From Sipunculus nudus (lineage: Eukaryota > Annelida > Sipuncula > Golfingiida > Sipunculidae), in contig CM049308.1 of NCBI GenBank assembly GCA_026874595.1, positions 48,615,327-48,679,326 on the forward strand: a stretch of 64,000 nt of DNA, read 5' to 3'. How positions within the stretch are numbered: position 1 is the stretch's first letter; every line of letters begins with the position of its first letter. The notes under the pieces are model-generated. The model was not told the origin of the DNA. It worked only from the letters and a program-made list of their open reading frames with translations, and ran no database searches. The translations under genes and the position numbers were made by a program. Below are positions 36,788-49,689 of the stretch, piece by piece.

Positions 36788-36901
36788 AGTCGCTCGTGTC
36801 GTCTGCTAACAACAGCACCATGCTGCCGCGTCTATAGGATGACAAGTATTTCTATTTGAAGAAGAATCATCTCAGAAACAGGCTGTGACAGTGGTTGACA
36901 G
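36788..36901 (+). promoter_or_regulatory. candidate head-to-head promoter region and plus-strand first exon
   Basis: This short segment lies upstream of ERCC2 and has CG-rich words ('cgctcgtgtcgtc', 'ctgccgcgtc') absent from most of the window. On the plus strand it ends at 36901 with GACAG followed by GTAAGTTTATG, a perfect match to the 5' splice-site consensus. That suggests a non-coding or 5'-UTR exon of a divergent transcript. No coding exon downstream is recognised, so the partner gene is unknown. Confidence 0.35.
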
Positions 36902-39250
36902 GTAAGTTTATGTTACCAATTGTTGTCCATCTGATATGTCAAACTTATGTCTGACTTGTGTACGATTTATCAGTATAAGTGCAGCACAGCAATAAAAAAT
37001 ATACTCAGCGGTATTATGCCATGGTGTAGTTAACGTTTTTTTTTTAAAGGCCTATATAACCCCTAAACTACACCAATACCTGCTGAGCTATAGTTTAGAT
37101 CTACAGTGTAGTACTACAGGTGACCTGCTTAAAAGTAAAAGTGGTTTATTTACTGAGGTTGTGTCCTAATATTTTCTTTCTCCCACATAGGGATTACCTC
37201 ATCATGATTCCATAAAAATTAACACATTAATATAAGATTCACATAAAAATTGGTGCCTTATATCAGCCCTCTGACATCACGACCAGGTTACTGCGAGAAT
37301 ACTGGCCTGCCAGAGTGCCTTTAGTACATCTATACAGTTCCAACACCACTGTCCACCTAATTTTTGGTGATATTTCTTTCAAATCTATTTTCTTTGTCAC
37401 AAACAAATTAGCTTTTATGTTTTATCAAAGGAATTAAGTAATGTGGCAATTAATGATGGTATAAATAAGCATGAAATAAATATATATTTTACTTTGTGGC
37501 GCCGGGGCACTGTATGTAGGTTAAAGCGACCTGTTTCAGGGTCCAGTCAGGGTCAGCCCATTTTGTGGCGTCAAGAGTGAGCGGGCATTAAATATTGAAG
37601 GGCAGCAGAAAATTTCAGGGAAAAAATATTTCAGGGTGCATACAATATTTATAGCAGGTGGGTGATAGGAGAATTTAAATAAATAAAAACTAGCAGGGTT
37701 GGCCTTTTTTTGGTTTTTGCTGGAGGGGATTCAAAAGTGTTTCTTGGAAAAGTCTTGAGAGGTGGCAACATCTAATGCCGTAATGGTCAGTTTTAGAAGC
37801 TGTTACCGCGAAAATGAGATACTCAACCCCCTGTTTTCCTGGAACAAAATAAAAGTGCAGGAGGTGAGCTTGATTTAGATGTATCACATGATGCCAAACA
37901 CTCGAGAGAAAAACCTTTCCCAGTACCCCCTTATATGATTATATATAGCCTTTTATAGGGCCTGGAAATAGGTCCCCCAGACTACCTCTAACATAAAGAG
38001 CTGCACAAAATGATGGTGTCAGGTCAAGACAACATATTTTTTATCCTTGTGATTTAGGAGGGACATGTGTGAAGTAACAAACACATGACGTACAAATACC
38101 ACTGTGATTTCATCAATACAAATTGTAAAGTTGATGGGGTTTTAGTCGGTTATCTTAGGTCACCTGACTAACATGTTGCAAGTCTGTACATTTGTTCAGT
38201 TGTTTTTATTTTTCTGAATTAATCATATAGAATCCATACAGGGGAAAGTATTATTTTGCTGTTAGATGATCCCCACATTTGACTGATTTGCCTATGGGGT
38301 AAATAATGGTAAGCTCTCATGCATTTTGCCAAAAATTATGTGAAAAATAAGGAAGGCAGGGGTGGTAGAATAAAGGATATAGGCCTGAAGATAGCATTAT
38401 AACTGTAAGGTCACATGAGAATGCAAATATTTTTGTCATTTCTGACAACGCCTTGTTGCCTACGATACACTGTCAATTGACAAAAAAACAGACCAATCAT
38501 TTTGCATTTTTAGTTTACTTTCTAACAACACCCAACATGTTCCGTTCTAACTCAGCATATTGATAAATCCCTCCGCATGTTTGTTGAATTTCTGACCGCA
38601 TGAATACATACATGGCATGCACAGGTTACTGGGTGCAGCCAACTTGTATTTGATACAGGAAATGACTTGTTACCATGAAGATGGGGTTTCAGTTTTTGTT
38701 GTGAGTTCACATGTCTTCTCTTGCATTAATGCATCATTTGTAGCATAATCTTAAGACTATGGGCTGTTTACAACAATATGAATGCAACATGATGGAAGAC
38801 CACTGCGATGCATTTCTTGATACTGCATGTATCACGGCTCAATTGACCTATCCATGAACTCTATGCGACCTTAATCGCATATTCATTCAATGAATAAACA
38901 TAAGCATGGGACTAAGGAGCAACCAATCAGGTGACCTTAAATATTGTCAAGCGTCAATCATCTGACAAAAAACAATCTGCATAATTTGGCAGAGCTCTGT
39001 CAAACAGAACACGTGTAGTCTGTAAATACTACCAGTACCCATGTCGGCATGTTTTCCCGGATATTTTATTATAAGAAGGAGACAGTATAAAAATTTCTAG
39101 GCTATAAGTTGCGGGAGCCATTCCTTCGACTACTGAGTGAATAATAATGTCTTACCTGGCACATAATTCGTATGGGACAAATAATCCAATATATATTGCA
39201 ACACAGTTCATATATGACTGCGATTAGTAAACAATGTTCAGGTTATACCA
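36902..39250. other. upstream flank: nothing recognised
   Basis: About 2.3 kb of mostly single-copy-looking sequence. I see no exon, array or transposon end. If the donor at 36902 is real, this would be intron of the divergent gene. Confidence 0.4.
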
Positions 39251-39255
39251 GTTGA

Positions 39256-39303
39256 TGACGTCAGTCAATACAACGTCATGCGCCAACGCCCTTTGTGACG
39301 TCA
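39256..39303. promoter_or_regulatory. two CRE palindromes, 40 bp apart
   Basis: TGACGTCA occurs at 39256-39263 and at 39296-39303, with a further half site ACGTCA at about 39273. This is the full binding site for CREB/ATF-type bZIP factors. The neighbourhood has CCAATCA at about 38918. On the minus strand a good donor (CAG then GTAAGACAT) sits at about 39153, so a minus-strand first exon could lie just left of the sites. Function is inference. Confidence 0.4.
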
Positions 39304-39650
39304 TTATTATGTTATAATCAGCTCTCGCATGTGTAGGAGCGTTTTGGTGGCTAATTGTAATAATAAGTTAAAAGGGCGTAGCATTTGGGCTGTGGTGGAT
39401 AGGTCAATAGGCTTACCAGCTCAATTATTATTGCCTACTGAGTTGGGTTGTTACTGCTACACAAAAATAAAACAAGATCGTACTTAATTCAAAGGAAAAT
39501 TAAGTATGAGTAATGGCAGTTTGTTGCAGGTCACCTATGCTGCACTTTTACCCATCTGTTATCTTTGATACAGTTGGGAAAAATGTTATAGTATGATACT
39601 GGTAGGGCATTATTATCATCATTTATACTAAATTTCAATTTAATAATTTA

Positions 39651-39750
39651 TAGTCCATCTCTTGACCCTATTGGCTGTTGTCCTGTGCTTGATCTGAACA
39701 TGTCCATCCAACAGATCTAGCATAGGACGATAGGGTCCAGAGATGGACTA
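39651..39750. repeat. 100-bp imperfect inverted repeat (hairpin)
   Basis: The outer 21 bp, TAGTCCATCTCTTGACCCTAT, pairs with the right end with one mismatch. After a bulge of about 7 nt on the left arm a further 17-nt stretch (GTCCTGTGCTTGATCTG) pairs with two mismatches. The loop is about 20 nt. It could be a miniature inverted-repeat element or a precursor hairpin for a small RNA; the sequence alone does not decide. Confidence 0.7.
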
Positions 39751-40430
39751 AAATCATTTAATGATATTTTATCGGAAGTGAGTATTTCAACTTCCCTTGG
39801 AGTGGGAATAAGGAGTCCTTACTCAACAAAATTCTGGCAGTCTCAACACCAGCCCTACTCATGTGGTGTCAACAGTCCACTGATAAGGATTCAATTGTTG
39901 TCTAACTCCTTAATTTTATCCTATTTGTGCTGCTTAAAGCTTGTTCTCCTTCCTAAAAATATGAAAAATTTAAAAAAAAAACTAGTTCACAAAATTTAAG
40001 CTATGTGCCCATAATGACCTTAGGTGCATATTCAACAGGATTTAGTGAACAAGAAATAATTTAGACTTTTTTTAAATTGAAATAAGACTGAAAACCACAT
40101 TTTGGCAGCTCTTTTTTTCAGAATGCTTGGACTTGTAGCTTAGCTGTTCCATGGGAGGGGGAGTAGAAATAAGCATACCTTATTGTGCCACTTCTCCCAG
40201 GGAAATAAGGCTGCCTATTATTGCAGTATCGGTGACTGGCTTCACGCTCAGATACACCCCCTTACAGATGACATGTTTGTCTTATTTTCTTGCTCCCACA
40301 CAGTGTTTGTGGTCATTGACAGTTTTATCAACAGGCACATCCACAGTGTGAATTTCAGTGCTTGTGTGCTAGAACATCAGCTTCTGAAGTCTACTTGTAA
40401 CATTCCCTAGTTTGAGGAACATTTCTCAAA
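39751..40430. other. nothing recognised
   Basis: Overlapping short ORFs at 40151-40410 in two frames show no domain I know. No repeat ends are visible. Confidence 0.4.
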
Positions 40431-41360
40431 TATGTCAGTATTCACCAAAGAGATGAAAACCTGACAGCCCCATTTAGTCAGGTGGCTTTATGGAATTATA
40501 GTAACACACCAGATAAAAGCACCGAATTAGGTATGAAGTATCTTCAGCTCAATCCTGCACATCAACAGTGTGAATTTCAGTGAACATCAGCTTCTGAAGT
40601 CCAGGGCTTTTGATAGGAAAACATTTGAAAAGTCACTGATGCCCAGGCAAAAATTTTGAGGAGTCCCATCTGAGTTTAGAGCGTTGCAAGGAGAGACAAT
40701 ATGTGTCAATTTTGATGGTTTATTATGGGTTTTATAAAAAATTGATTTTTTTTTGCGTTTTTAATAAATTTATATAATTATCATATCATTATATGATTAG
40801 AAATTATGTCATTATATGAATATATGCTTAAAGCGAAATGTAAACCTCAGTTATCAGTGCAGTGTTTACGCCACTGACAGGTTTGTTTGAGGCAGCTGGT
40901 AATGGTCAATGACTGCTACAAATTTCTTAATCCAGAAATTGGCATGTCCCATCAGAAGCTTGGACCCTTAGAACCGAGCGTCTGCAAGTGATTTTAAGCA
41001 TCAGAGATGCTTACCCCTGCATTCCTGAAAGCCTTGGAAGTCTACTTGTAACATTCAGATTCCCCAGTTAGAGGAGAAGCAGTGGCAGGTCCAGAGGGTG
41101 GAGGTCAAGGTGGTTCTGAACCCTTCCCTCTTTTGGAGTCCAAACAACATTTTTTTAGGGTTTCAAACCAAAATTTGGGACCCTGACCCTCTCCAAAATC
41201 CTGGATCTGCCCCTGAACAGTTCTAAACTATGTCAATATTCACCAAAGAGATAAAACCTGACAGCCCCATTTAGTCAGGTGATTTAACAGAATTTTTGTT
41301 ACACGCCAGATAAAAGCACAAAATTTAGTATGAAGTATCTTCAGCTCCATCCTGATCATT
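40431..41360 (+). repeat. dispersed duplication with two ~130-bp copies
   Basis: The block with 'attcaccaaagaga', 'cctgacagccccatttag' and 'agtatcttcagctc' occurs at 40438-40560 and again at 41232-41357. Between them 'tgtgaatttcagtg' and 'acatcagcttctgaagtc' occur at about 40349 and 40569. The duplication is diverged and has no clear boundary repeats. Confidence 0.65.
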
Positions 41361-42450
41361 CTGGAGGGGGTGCCCACCCAAATACAGTTTCTGATTCTTT
41401 CAGCAGGCCCAAGTCCAAATAACAAGATTTTACTCAAAATTTCACATGTCTTCAACTATAAACGGGATGTTTTGAAACTGATTGACTATAAAATTCATTT
41501 TTAATTAATCATTATACATATTAAGAACTAGGACTGGCACGATTAATCCATATATCGATATTTCAGGCAGTTTGTATGGTCTAATATGATTATTGTTGAG
41601 ACAGCTGAAAATCGATCTCATGAAATGAACCCAGTTTCAATACATAAATACCATAAACTGGTTGAGTTTCTTGTTTACTTTGTTGTGCTCAAATAAAATT
41701 ATTTTAAGATCATGGTAATGATTATTAATGGTGGTATTAACCCAAATTAAATTCAGTAATGCAGTAAAAAAACCAGGGCTTTCCATGTTGCTGTCATCAA
41801 ATATTTGAGTTACATGGAAAACAGTGAAATATAACGACTGATACAAAGTCACGGTTGTTTATTGTATGACCAGCAGGGGATGCAGTGATCCCATGCCGCG
41901 ATTGGTTCACAGGGGACATCAGTGTCTGTCTTCTTGCTGTTCGGGAGGCTTGACACAGGCTAGCCCTAGCTTCATTTCCCTCCGTTATGAGAGAGCCTTA
42001 GTAAAAAGTGTTTGAAAACTGGAGACATTCCAGTGGACAATAAATCAAAAAGTGTCAGATATCAGAATAGAAACATACTTTTATGATATGGCAATAACAT
42101 ACCACTTTAAAATAAATTTTTATGTCGCTTAAACAATTGAATCAGGTAGGTCACCATCTCAAGCAGTAAAAACAAATATGTCCAGAGGGGATTTCCCAGG
42201 GGTTCCCCCACATAAACATCATACCTGTCATCAACCTCCAGCGCAGAGTCAAGATTTGTTTTGTTTATCCTTGACATCCATGATAATTCTTTTGTATGGA
42301 GAATGATGCATCATCTGCGCAACCTGGTGACATGAAAAAGACTGCCCATTGCCAGCCCTTTTAAGAACACTATTATGAAAGATTTAAAACAGTTATTGCT
42401 GAAAATCATGTAAAAGTATAAATGTAGCTCGCTTGAGGTTAAAAGGTCAC
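41361..42450. other. nothing recognised
   Basis: No reading frame or repeat structure that I can support. Confidence 0.4.
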
Positions 42451-42720
42451 ATCATCAATTGAGATGAAACTATTTATCCTGTGCCTATATTTAAATGCCC
42501 TCATTTTCTGAAGTTAAAATACTGAAGAAGATAAGAAATATTTTATCATTTGAATATAATTTAAATTACATAATTACATAATAATTAAATAATTACATAA
42601 TCATCCATTGAGGTGGAACTATTTATCCTGTGCCTATGTTTAAATGCCCTCATTTTCTGAAGTTAAAATATTGAAGAAGTTAAGAAATATTTTATCATTT
42701 GGATATAATTAAAATTACGT
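42450..42720 (+). repeat. tandem duplication, unit ~148 bp
   Basis: The block 'aactatttatcctgtgccta' to 'aaatattttatcatttg' occurs at about 42468-42556 and again at about 42617-42702 with few changes. An AT-rich spacer of 'aattacataat' repeats joins the two. Confidence 0.8.
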
Positions 42721-44680
42721 AATGGTTAAGATAATATAAAGTTGAAAATCCCATATAAATAGTATTCAGGGAATATACTAGTTAGTTCATGTATGTATAC
42801 TTTACTAGTGAAACCATCTGTTTTGAAAGCTTTATCTGAAGTCGTATTTATGTAGAGCCAATGTGATTCAGACAATTGGTTGGATTGTCCACATTATCAT
42901 AAATCATTAGGGCACAAATACATCTTTATCATGGTAAATGCGGTAATAAAAATGTAACATGAAGCAGAATTTATTTCACTTAATTATCCTATATAATTTC
43001 TATCTATATTTGTGGCTACAATCAAAAATCATGGACGCTTTGAGTATATTATAAGTTAAAGGGAGGTTTTTTGAACATCAATGGGGTATTATATATATTT
43101 GGGATAATAACATTTTCAAGAAATTAATACAGTGCAGTAAAATTATTGAAGGTAGCAATTTAGATCAAGTTTCAATACAACAGAACTTTCTGTGGCATTT
43201 AGTCATCTGTTGTATTATTTATGGACTGAGAGTAGATTATGATTTGTACAGTCTATTCAAATATAAACATCACTGATAATGTTATGTAACTACCTAATTC
43301 TTAATTTCTGATGAAATTAATTTACTGAATACAACTTCAGTATGCCAGGAAATGAAAAATCAAAGAATTTGGTATTTATTTCAGTTTAAGATGTAAACTT
43401 AAATATAGTTCAGACTACATGTTTTAGGTATCTGGTACTGTAGAAAATCTATGCCCTCTGAGGCAGTAAAATTGTCAGAAATGTGGCATAAAGCAGCATT
43501 TGTTTACACTTATCCTTAATAATATCTTACTGGATTGGACATATTTAGGTTGTCGGTTGTGGATATACTTTTTAATATAAATATAAGTTAATGAAGAATT
43601 GAAGATCAGCTTTGAGTTTTAAGTGTGAGTAATATTATTGATTTGCATTGATTAGACCAAGTTTCAATATGACCAAGCTTTTCATGGAATTTAAGTCATT
43701 TGTTCTTGCATTTTTAATGGGCTGAAATCAGATTATGGTTTATACTGTCTTTAAATACACACTAGTATTAAAATAAATACATAATTGAATTAATTAGTCT
43801 TTGATATTTATAAAATATGTTTGCTTGACCCAACTCTCAACTTATTCAATTTGCCAGCAAAAGGGATATTCAGCCAGGTAATTAATGCTTGGTAACATTT
43901 AAGGTATAAAATAACAATTGTCCATTCTAAATTGTTAGAAAAAACTACAAGTGTTTGTGACTATAAAGTTATGTAAGTAAATATGAATATGCTTATGTTG
44001 AATTATGATGCTGAGACCACAATTTTAGTGCAAGTCTAAACTTTTGCATTTATCAGCAAACACAAAATATCCATTACAAAAAGGGGCTTTGTCCTGAGTT
44101 TACCTACACATTCTGGTGAGGTAAATGTGGTTAGATGGTGTTTGCCAATGTAGGATTCCTAAACCTTAGAACCTTTTCAGGGAATTTTAGAGAGTGTTTT
44201 CATATACAGATAACACAAATTTTGGATTGGAATGTAATTGGTCAAATTTGTAATTCAGACATTTATGTAACGGTATTTATTTACAAAAATATTGTTTGTG
44301 AATAAATCATTTATATAGATATTTGTTATGTAATACGTGTAATAGAAGGGCCTGTGAAATTGATTAAACTGCAGGCTTGCATATAATAAAAAAATGCATC
44401 CTGTAGTTATGCTTGACTTAATTAGTCTTACCTTGTTCAACCAAACATTTCTCATGAATTTAACACATGGGACAAAGATGGGTACTTTATATTGTCAGGT
44501 GGTGGGGGTGGGGGGGGGAGGTAATTAAGGGGGCTTGTGTTCATAATGATATAAATTTTGTTGTATAGTTGATAGATTTACACTGTTAACATTAACCATC
44601 AGGATGATCAGATGGAAACGAATATAGGAATAACTTCCAGGTTAAAGGATAATAGTATGTTTGACCAAATGTGGAAAAAT
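42721..44680. other. nothing recognised
   Basis: AT-rich, apparently non-coding. A G-run at about 44501-44521 is the only simple feature. Confidence 0.4.
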
Positions 44681-44689
44681 CAGTCTGAA

Positions 44690-45725
44690 ACTAGAATACA
44701 GGTAGTCGACAGGCAACTAAGTGTATCCACCAAAATCAGAGTGGGACAGGTGAAGTGAGGCATGGATTGAGTATTAAAGAAGGGGAAATAGAGTGAGGTG
44801 TGTTGCATATTAGCATGGATGTCTGCAGCTGAAATGTGTATGTAGGTTGTGCCACCTACCACAAAATCCAGAAAGCTATCAAAGTTGTATACAAATGCAA
44901 AAAGTCAAACCACTGCCGAGATATGAGTAATTTTATCCCAAGGCAGACAAACAGACGCTGTGCAAAAATGGTTGCAGGTGGCGCCACCAGTTTTGCGTAT
45001 GATAAAGAGCTATGTGAGATCTATATGCACATGAAAAATTTTGGCCCAGTCGGCCAAACGGTTCCTGAGATATGAGCTTGGATGTCTGCAGCGTAAATGT
45101 ATATGTAGGTGGCGCCACCTGTCATAAAATCAAGAAAGCTATCCAAGATGTATAAACCTGCAAAATTTTAGGCAGATAAGTCAAACCAGTGCAGAAATAT
45201 GAGTGATTTTACCTCATGGCAGACAAACAGATGGACGCTGTGCAAAATGGTTGCAGGTGGCACCACCAGTTTTGTGTATGATAAAGAGCTATATGCTACA
45301 TGCAAAATTTTGGCCCAATCGGTCAAACGGTTCCAGAGATATAAGCCTGGATGTCTGCAGCGTAAATGTGAATGTGGGTGGCGCCAACTGTCATAAAATC
45401 AAGAAAGCTTTCCAGGATGTATACATATGCAATATTTCAGGTGGATAAGTCCGATCAATGCAGAGATATGAGTGATTTTATCCCAAGGCAGATGAACAGA
45501 TGGACACTGTGCAAAAATGGTTGCAGGTGGTGCTACCATTTTTTATGTATGTTATAAAGCTATATAAGGGCTACATTTGTGCAAAATTTTTTTCCGGATC
45601 AGTCAAACAGTTCCCGAGATATGTGGGTTAATGGGTCATAACAGACGCACAGATGGATGCAGAGCACAGAGGAAAGGTCAGAGGTCAAAACAAAATCGGG
45701 GCGCAGCAGTTCACATCCCAGGTTT
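44690..45725 (+). repeat. dimeric GGTGGC array, copy B
   Basis: Same family as 16.54-17.34 kb, from 'ctagaatacaggtagtcgac' to 'aggaaaggtcagaggtcaaa'. GGTGGC blocks are at 44977, 45108, 45257, 45377 and about 45526, alternating steps of about 120-131 and 149 bp. Most are GGTGGCGCCACC or one base off. The repeated words 'gagatatgag' and 'tgtctgcagcgtaaatg' recur in each dimer. Short ORFs here are shared by the units and not gene-like. Confidence 0.8.
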
Positions 45726-46094
45726 CGTAAAATTCCGCCCAGAGGTTACGGAGGAGTTCTCTGGACATGCGGCAGTGGCGGCAGCGTCCGGCTGAAAACA
45801 TGGTATCCGCAAAACTCTGTTTTGGGGGATACAATTATGTGGAACAGAGAGATGTAGTTCTCAAGACATTTCTTGGGTTAAAAAAACCATTAAAAATAAG
45901 GTAACTGAGAGAATCAATACATTCAAAGTAAAGAGCTGACTTCAGTTATAATAGCTGCTGTACAAAGCGAGGCGTAGGATGTAGTTAGTGGTGGTAAACC
46001 CTTTACTGGCAAAGGGCAACTGAAACACACTCAAGATGGGTACCTTTAACATCTGACTGTCCTCTATTGGCTAGAATCCATGAGGTCACAGATA

Positions 46095-46560
46095 TTGCAT
46101 ATTTATTATCCCCTCACAACGAAGATGCAGGAGGGGATACAGTAACCCCTCCATTTGTGTGTCTGTCATTCTGTCTGTCTGTTTTGATTTGGCTTCTAGA
46201 CCCATTTAAGCCATACCGTTTAACCAAAATCTTACATCTTTTACATATGGCTTACCCACCAACATATGAAGAATGCTATCGATTTTGAGGTCAGGGGGTC
46301 AAAGGTCAAGGCTACAAAACCCACTTCATGAAAAAGCTTTTGGACCCATTTTAAGCCAAACCATTGGACCAAAATCTTTTCATCTTTCACATATGACTCA
46401 CCCACCCACAGATAAGAATCCACTTGATTTTGAGGTCATAGGTCAAGGCCACAGGACCCACTTCTTGAAAAAGCTTGTGGGCACATTTTAAGCTAAATCG
46501 TTTGACCAAAACCTTTCATCTTTCACATATGGCTCCCTACCAACAGATGAAGAGATGCCC
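46095..46560 (-). repeat. second hairpin-microsatellite-array family
   Basis: Reading from the left, TATCCCCTC (46108-46116) pairs with GAGGGGATA (46131-46139). Then comes a CTGT microsatellite (46159-46182), and then an array of about 146-bp units, marked by 'gattttgaggtcagggggtc' near 46282 and the same block near 46426. On the minus strand this is array, GACA microsatellite, terminal hairpin: the same architecture as the main family but with unrelated sequence. Confidence 0.6.
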
Positions 46561-47600
46561 TCCTGATTTTCACACTGTGTTATAAATTTAACCCAGTATA
46601 AATATATGCTCAAGTGCGAGGCCATGCTTTGTGTTGCATTGCCCTTGTTTTAAGTTCCAAGATTCCTCTTAACCTAAACCAAAACTTGTGCAGTAACTGT
46701 TTAACATTTTTGTTTAAAATAAAACATTTTTAACAAAACCCGAGTGAGTTATTACTTGTAGAGTAAGTTTATGTGAAATTTGTGAATTTATGTTTGGGTT
46801 AGAATTGCAGTCCATATTCATGAGATGTTTGGGCAATGCCTATGACATATATATGCAAAACTTAATGAGAAGGTTCATGTTAAACCTAATGAGGTTGAGA
46901 CAATCAATTTTAAGACAACATCTTTGTCATTTACAAAGCATGAAGTAGTGATCAGGAAATTATTTTAACTAAAGGGGCCCTAGAACCAATAGATTATTTG
47001 GAGTGTGTCTCTCCTGCTGTGATCACAGGAGCCATGCATATAAAATGTGGAGACTGTAAAATCGCTGTAAATTCAGTTGCATATCATTTTCCTTAAGAAA
47101 AGCAGATAAGTTATTCACCTTTAAGTGGGCATGTCATATTTACAAAAACTCGACCTCAGGAACACATACAAACAAATGCTTTTGGATGGATCCTCCAAGA
47201 AATATTGTGTTTTATGAACACCGGTCATAGTTTAATTAGCTATAAGCACATGCCATATGCCCTAAAAATTGTCCCAGGTATTTTCAAAGGCTGATATATA
47301 ACCTATTGTGTGATGTACTAGTAAAAGTGATGTATTTGGATGATATTTGTATCTAGAGCTTATCAGTTTGAAAGGGTGCAAATTTTCAAACCAGTTGAAC
47401 TCTATTTAGGCCATGTTGATTACTAAAAGGGTACTCTAACCTCCCCTAAAAGATACAAGCTTTGATAGAAAATTGTTCATAAATTTATTTCTGATGAAAA
47501 TGTTATGACCTTTGGACAATGGGACTTTTTATACACACACAATGAATGTATTGTTTTGTTTACCCCCCCCCCCCCCCACATAATCTTCATCTCAAAGAAT
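46561..47600. other. nothing recognised
   Basis: No gene or boundary seen. A C-run lies at about 47563-47577. Confidence 0.4.
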
Positions 47601-47609
47601 ATGCCGACA

Positions 47610-48250
47610 GCTAATGGATTACTACATTTTTGCATTAGATCCTAATTTTTAGCATATTCATTTTTTTTAATTTTACAAATTTCATAAATTTGCAATTTAT
47701 AAAATCTGAAAAGTTAATGCAAAATTATAATTTGCATAAGTTATCATTAATTTGGTTCATATAATATGTCAAATTATGCAAACATATATTTTATTTTTGT
47801 TGTTGATATCATTAAATGTGTAAAATGAATTTAAAAGAAATATCACAAAAATTCCGTAATGCAACAACATGGCATCTCCTAGATTATTCCTTAGATCCCT
47901 GTTCCAAACCAGTTTGGTAAATTGGAGGTTTCAGTTTAATGTACATACTGATTTTATGAACTAAAATAGATTCAGTAAAATTTGTTTAAAAATTCCCTTT
48001 TGAAATCACACTGCTTGCTGGATGAGGAGAAACAATATCTTTATGCTAATTATTAGAGTATCTCAACTATAATTTAATACTAAAATAAATATATATATAT
48101 TTAAGAGAGAATGCAGTACCTCACAATATGAACATCCACACTCTTACAGGAATACATCACTTTGTGGTCACATAATTCAATGTGCACTTTAATCATTGTA
48201 ACTCCTTGTAATACTAAACTACGGTAAATCCAAAATGAAGCAAAGTCTAG
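47610..48250 (+). repeat. headless fragment of modular element body
   Basis: It follows 1540-2200 and 14570-15240 block by block: 'atattttatt' region, 'catggcatctcctagattat', 'ggatgaggagaaacaatatc', 'gaacatccacactcttac', 'gtgcactttaatcattg'. Neither head nor tail is present. Confidence 0.65.
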
Positions 48251-49075
48251 AGAACTCAGCTGAAAATGATTTTGATAATATTTGTATAAAATCCTAGTGG
48301 CCTTGTTGACTGTGCACTTTTATGGGCTACAGGAAAGATACAGGAGCCTCTAATGATCAAATATTTGTTAAAGTATCAGTATTTAAACTGTGTGACTGTA
48401 ACATGTGGGTAGAAACCTTTATAGAATTAGGAAGAAAGTGGAGATGAGCTTAAATATAATAATACATGTTTTACTTTAATTTATTCACTCAAATAAAATG
48501 CTGTAAAAAAATAAAAAAATTTTCATTGTCTGTATGGGCATGAACTAAATCTGATAAGTATATATTGTATTATATGGGAGAATTGTGGCCTGAAACCATT
48601 GTATTATGCAATAAGGAAAATGTATGATAGGATATATTTAATCAACAATAATGTGTAAATGTAATAAATAATTTTAAAAACAGGTTGAACGTATGCTAAC
48701 ATGAGTATAACATTAAAATTCCTGGGAAGTTTACCCAGTATTCATGATTGGGAGTACCAGTGTTATACAAACCAATGCTTTGCCAGCTTTAAGAGATATG
48801 AATTAAATGCTACAAAATATACTACATATTACAAATTATATTTCAATAATATTTTTAAAGGATTTCATTCAGAACATCAACCTCACTATCAATTCAGGTC
48901 ATCATTTATTCAAAACATTTAAGTAATGGCTCTTATGGCTTTAATATATCATTTAAAAGATTGAACATATTACAATTTACAACTGTAAACTTAAAATATA
49001 GCTTGCAGTCAGTTTGTATTTAATTCTACCAATACAAAACAGGATTGTTAATGAGTAGGCTAGTCAATATCATTT
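48251..49075. other. nothing recognised
   Basis: AT-rich sequence with no supported feature. Confidence 0.4.
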
Positions 49076-49076
49076 T

Positions 49077-49689
49077 TAGCTCAGCTGACTATAAGTCATC
49101 TGAGCTATAGTCATGGTCCATTGTCCATGGTCCGTCTGTCTGTCCTCGTCCGTCGGGATGTCCATCCGTAAGACTGGCACATTTCGACACCATTGGACCT
49201 ATGAATCTGAAATTTGGCATACAGTTAGATGTCCCCAAAATCTCCTTCCATGCCGAAAAATTGGGTCAATAGGACTTCGTTCCTTCGAGATATTAAGGAA
49301 AAACCTCAATTTTTTTTAGAAATCTATTTTCACACTTCATGACTGCCTCATATCAAAACCACTCATCTGGTTTTCTTCATATTTACCATAAATATTCCTC
49401 TATATAGTTTCTATGTGCATTCCAGAAATTAAGTCAGTATTATTTAATTTAAAAAAAGTTATGGGCCCAAACATAATGGACTTTGTACAAAAATCAGGTA
49501 AGATATTTGGTCAATTAAGACCAAAAGTGTTAAAGGTAGGGACTTTTTTTCAGTAATACAACTTTAATTAATCAAAATTCAATTGTATACCAAAAATTAG
49601 ATCAAAATCTGTTAAATTTTTTAAAATATTGGCAAAATATAAAATCAGTACCTTAAATTTGGCCTAAGTTTGTCCAAGGCACGTTTTTT
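49077..49689 (-). repeat. modular element 3' portion, minus orientation
   Basis: Tail hairpin in reverse at 49077-49107, then the reverse microsatellite ('gtccgtctgtctgtcctcg'). The body matches in reverse the last ~600 bp of the copies ending at 23745 and 32340. It stops abruptly at about 49685, where a second reverse tail begins. It is 5'-truncated. Confidence 0.75.

Noticed and set aside
40151-40410. Two overlapping plus-strand ORFs as a candidate exon
   Set aside because: No domain, no clear splice sites, and part of the sequence recurs in the dispersed duplication nearby.
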